IMG/VR virus record: IMGVR_UViG_3300030380_006186 | Location: 669-23,788 of that record | Length of the DNA: 23,120 nt | Source of the DNA: a virus | Strand: one strand, 5' to 3' | In this document: positions 23,074-23,120 of the stretch, one piece after another | Position numbering within the stretch: the first letter of the stretch is position 1 | How the letters are laid out: the number at the start of each line of letters is the position of its first letter | The notes under the pieces: generated by a model | Databases searched by the model: none | Told to the model about the DNA's origin: nothing | What the model saw: the letters and a program-made list of their open reading frames with translations, nothing else | Made by a program: the position numbers and the translations under genes

Positions 23074-23104
23074 AAAAACCTGGGGAAGCCGAAGCTCCCC
23101 CAAG
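23074..23104 (-). terminator. Rho-independent terminator upstream of the connector gene
   Basis: On the minus strand an 11-base stem with two G-U pairs (left arm 23094-23104, right arm 23079-23089) closes on a UUCG loop (23090-23093) with a C-G closing pair, followed by five U (23074-23078). It shares loop and architecture with the terminator after the major tail protein. The 16 bases upstream (23105-23120) contain TAA in two frames and could hold the stop of a gene beyond the window, plausibly the major capsid gene (inference from gene order). No promoter is visible between it and the connector start, so connector genes probably depend on read-through. Confidence 0.85.
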
Positions 23105-23120
23105 TTTGCTGGTTATTAAG

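Overview
This window is a contiguous block of virion structural genes from an AT-rich tailed phage (or prophage), with all genes on the minus strand. It carries a lambda-type siphovirus tail module: tail terminator, major tail protein, a G/GT chaperone pair made by frameshifting, a long tape measure, then M, L, K, I and J homologues in lambda order. No integrase, repressor, lysis, replication, terminase or host gene is visible, so lifestyle and host cannot be decided. The AT-rich codon use and the fibre modules (repeats of the kind seen in T4-like cyanophages and pelagiphages) suggest a marine phage. This is inference from family recall, not a database match.

Layout in transcription order, from the right edge leftwards. 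A terminator-like hairpin (23074-23104) probably closes an upstream gene, plausibly the major capsid gene. A gp6-like head-tail connector, a large neck protein and a tail-terminator-like protein follow in overlapping or touching frames, then the major tail protein (19382-20524). A strong hairpin terminator with a UUCG loop sits 12 bases after the major tail protein stop. A near-consensus sigma-70 promoter (19291-19319) then starts the tail assembly unit: chaperone G, its -1 frameshift extension T, the tape measure (1280 aa), M, L, K, I and a very large J (2377 aa). A second near-perfect promoter (4453-4481) lies between J and the distal fibre genes: a small beta-rich protein, a small fibre-associated protein, a 641-aa fibre and a further fibre gene that runs off the left edge.

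How they work together: connector, neck and terminator proteins join the capsid to a tail tube made of the major tail protein. G and GT coat the tape measure while it sets tube length. M, L, I, K and J build the tip, with J extended by T4-like fibre modules. The four genes left of J probably form side fibres or receptor-binding parts. The two promoters and two terminators cut the block into separately dosed units, so high-copy proteins (tube, and probably capsid) are insulated from low-copy assembly proteins. No stretch over 300 bases lacks a gene; the longest gap (19251-19381) holds the terminator and promoter.

Main points of interest: a canonical A AAT TTT slippery site exactly where the T frame opens; an L homologue with a large insertion between its cysteine pairs; a J homologue whose beta-repeat track is interrupted by about 800 residues of fibre modules and then resumes; a five-copy tandem repeat in the partial fibre gene; and paired promoters sharing a CTTGAC core. 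I saw no undescribed defence or mobile system.
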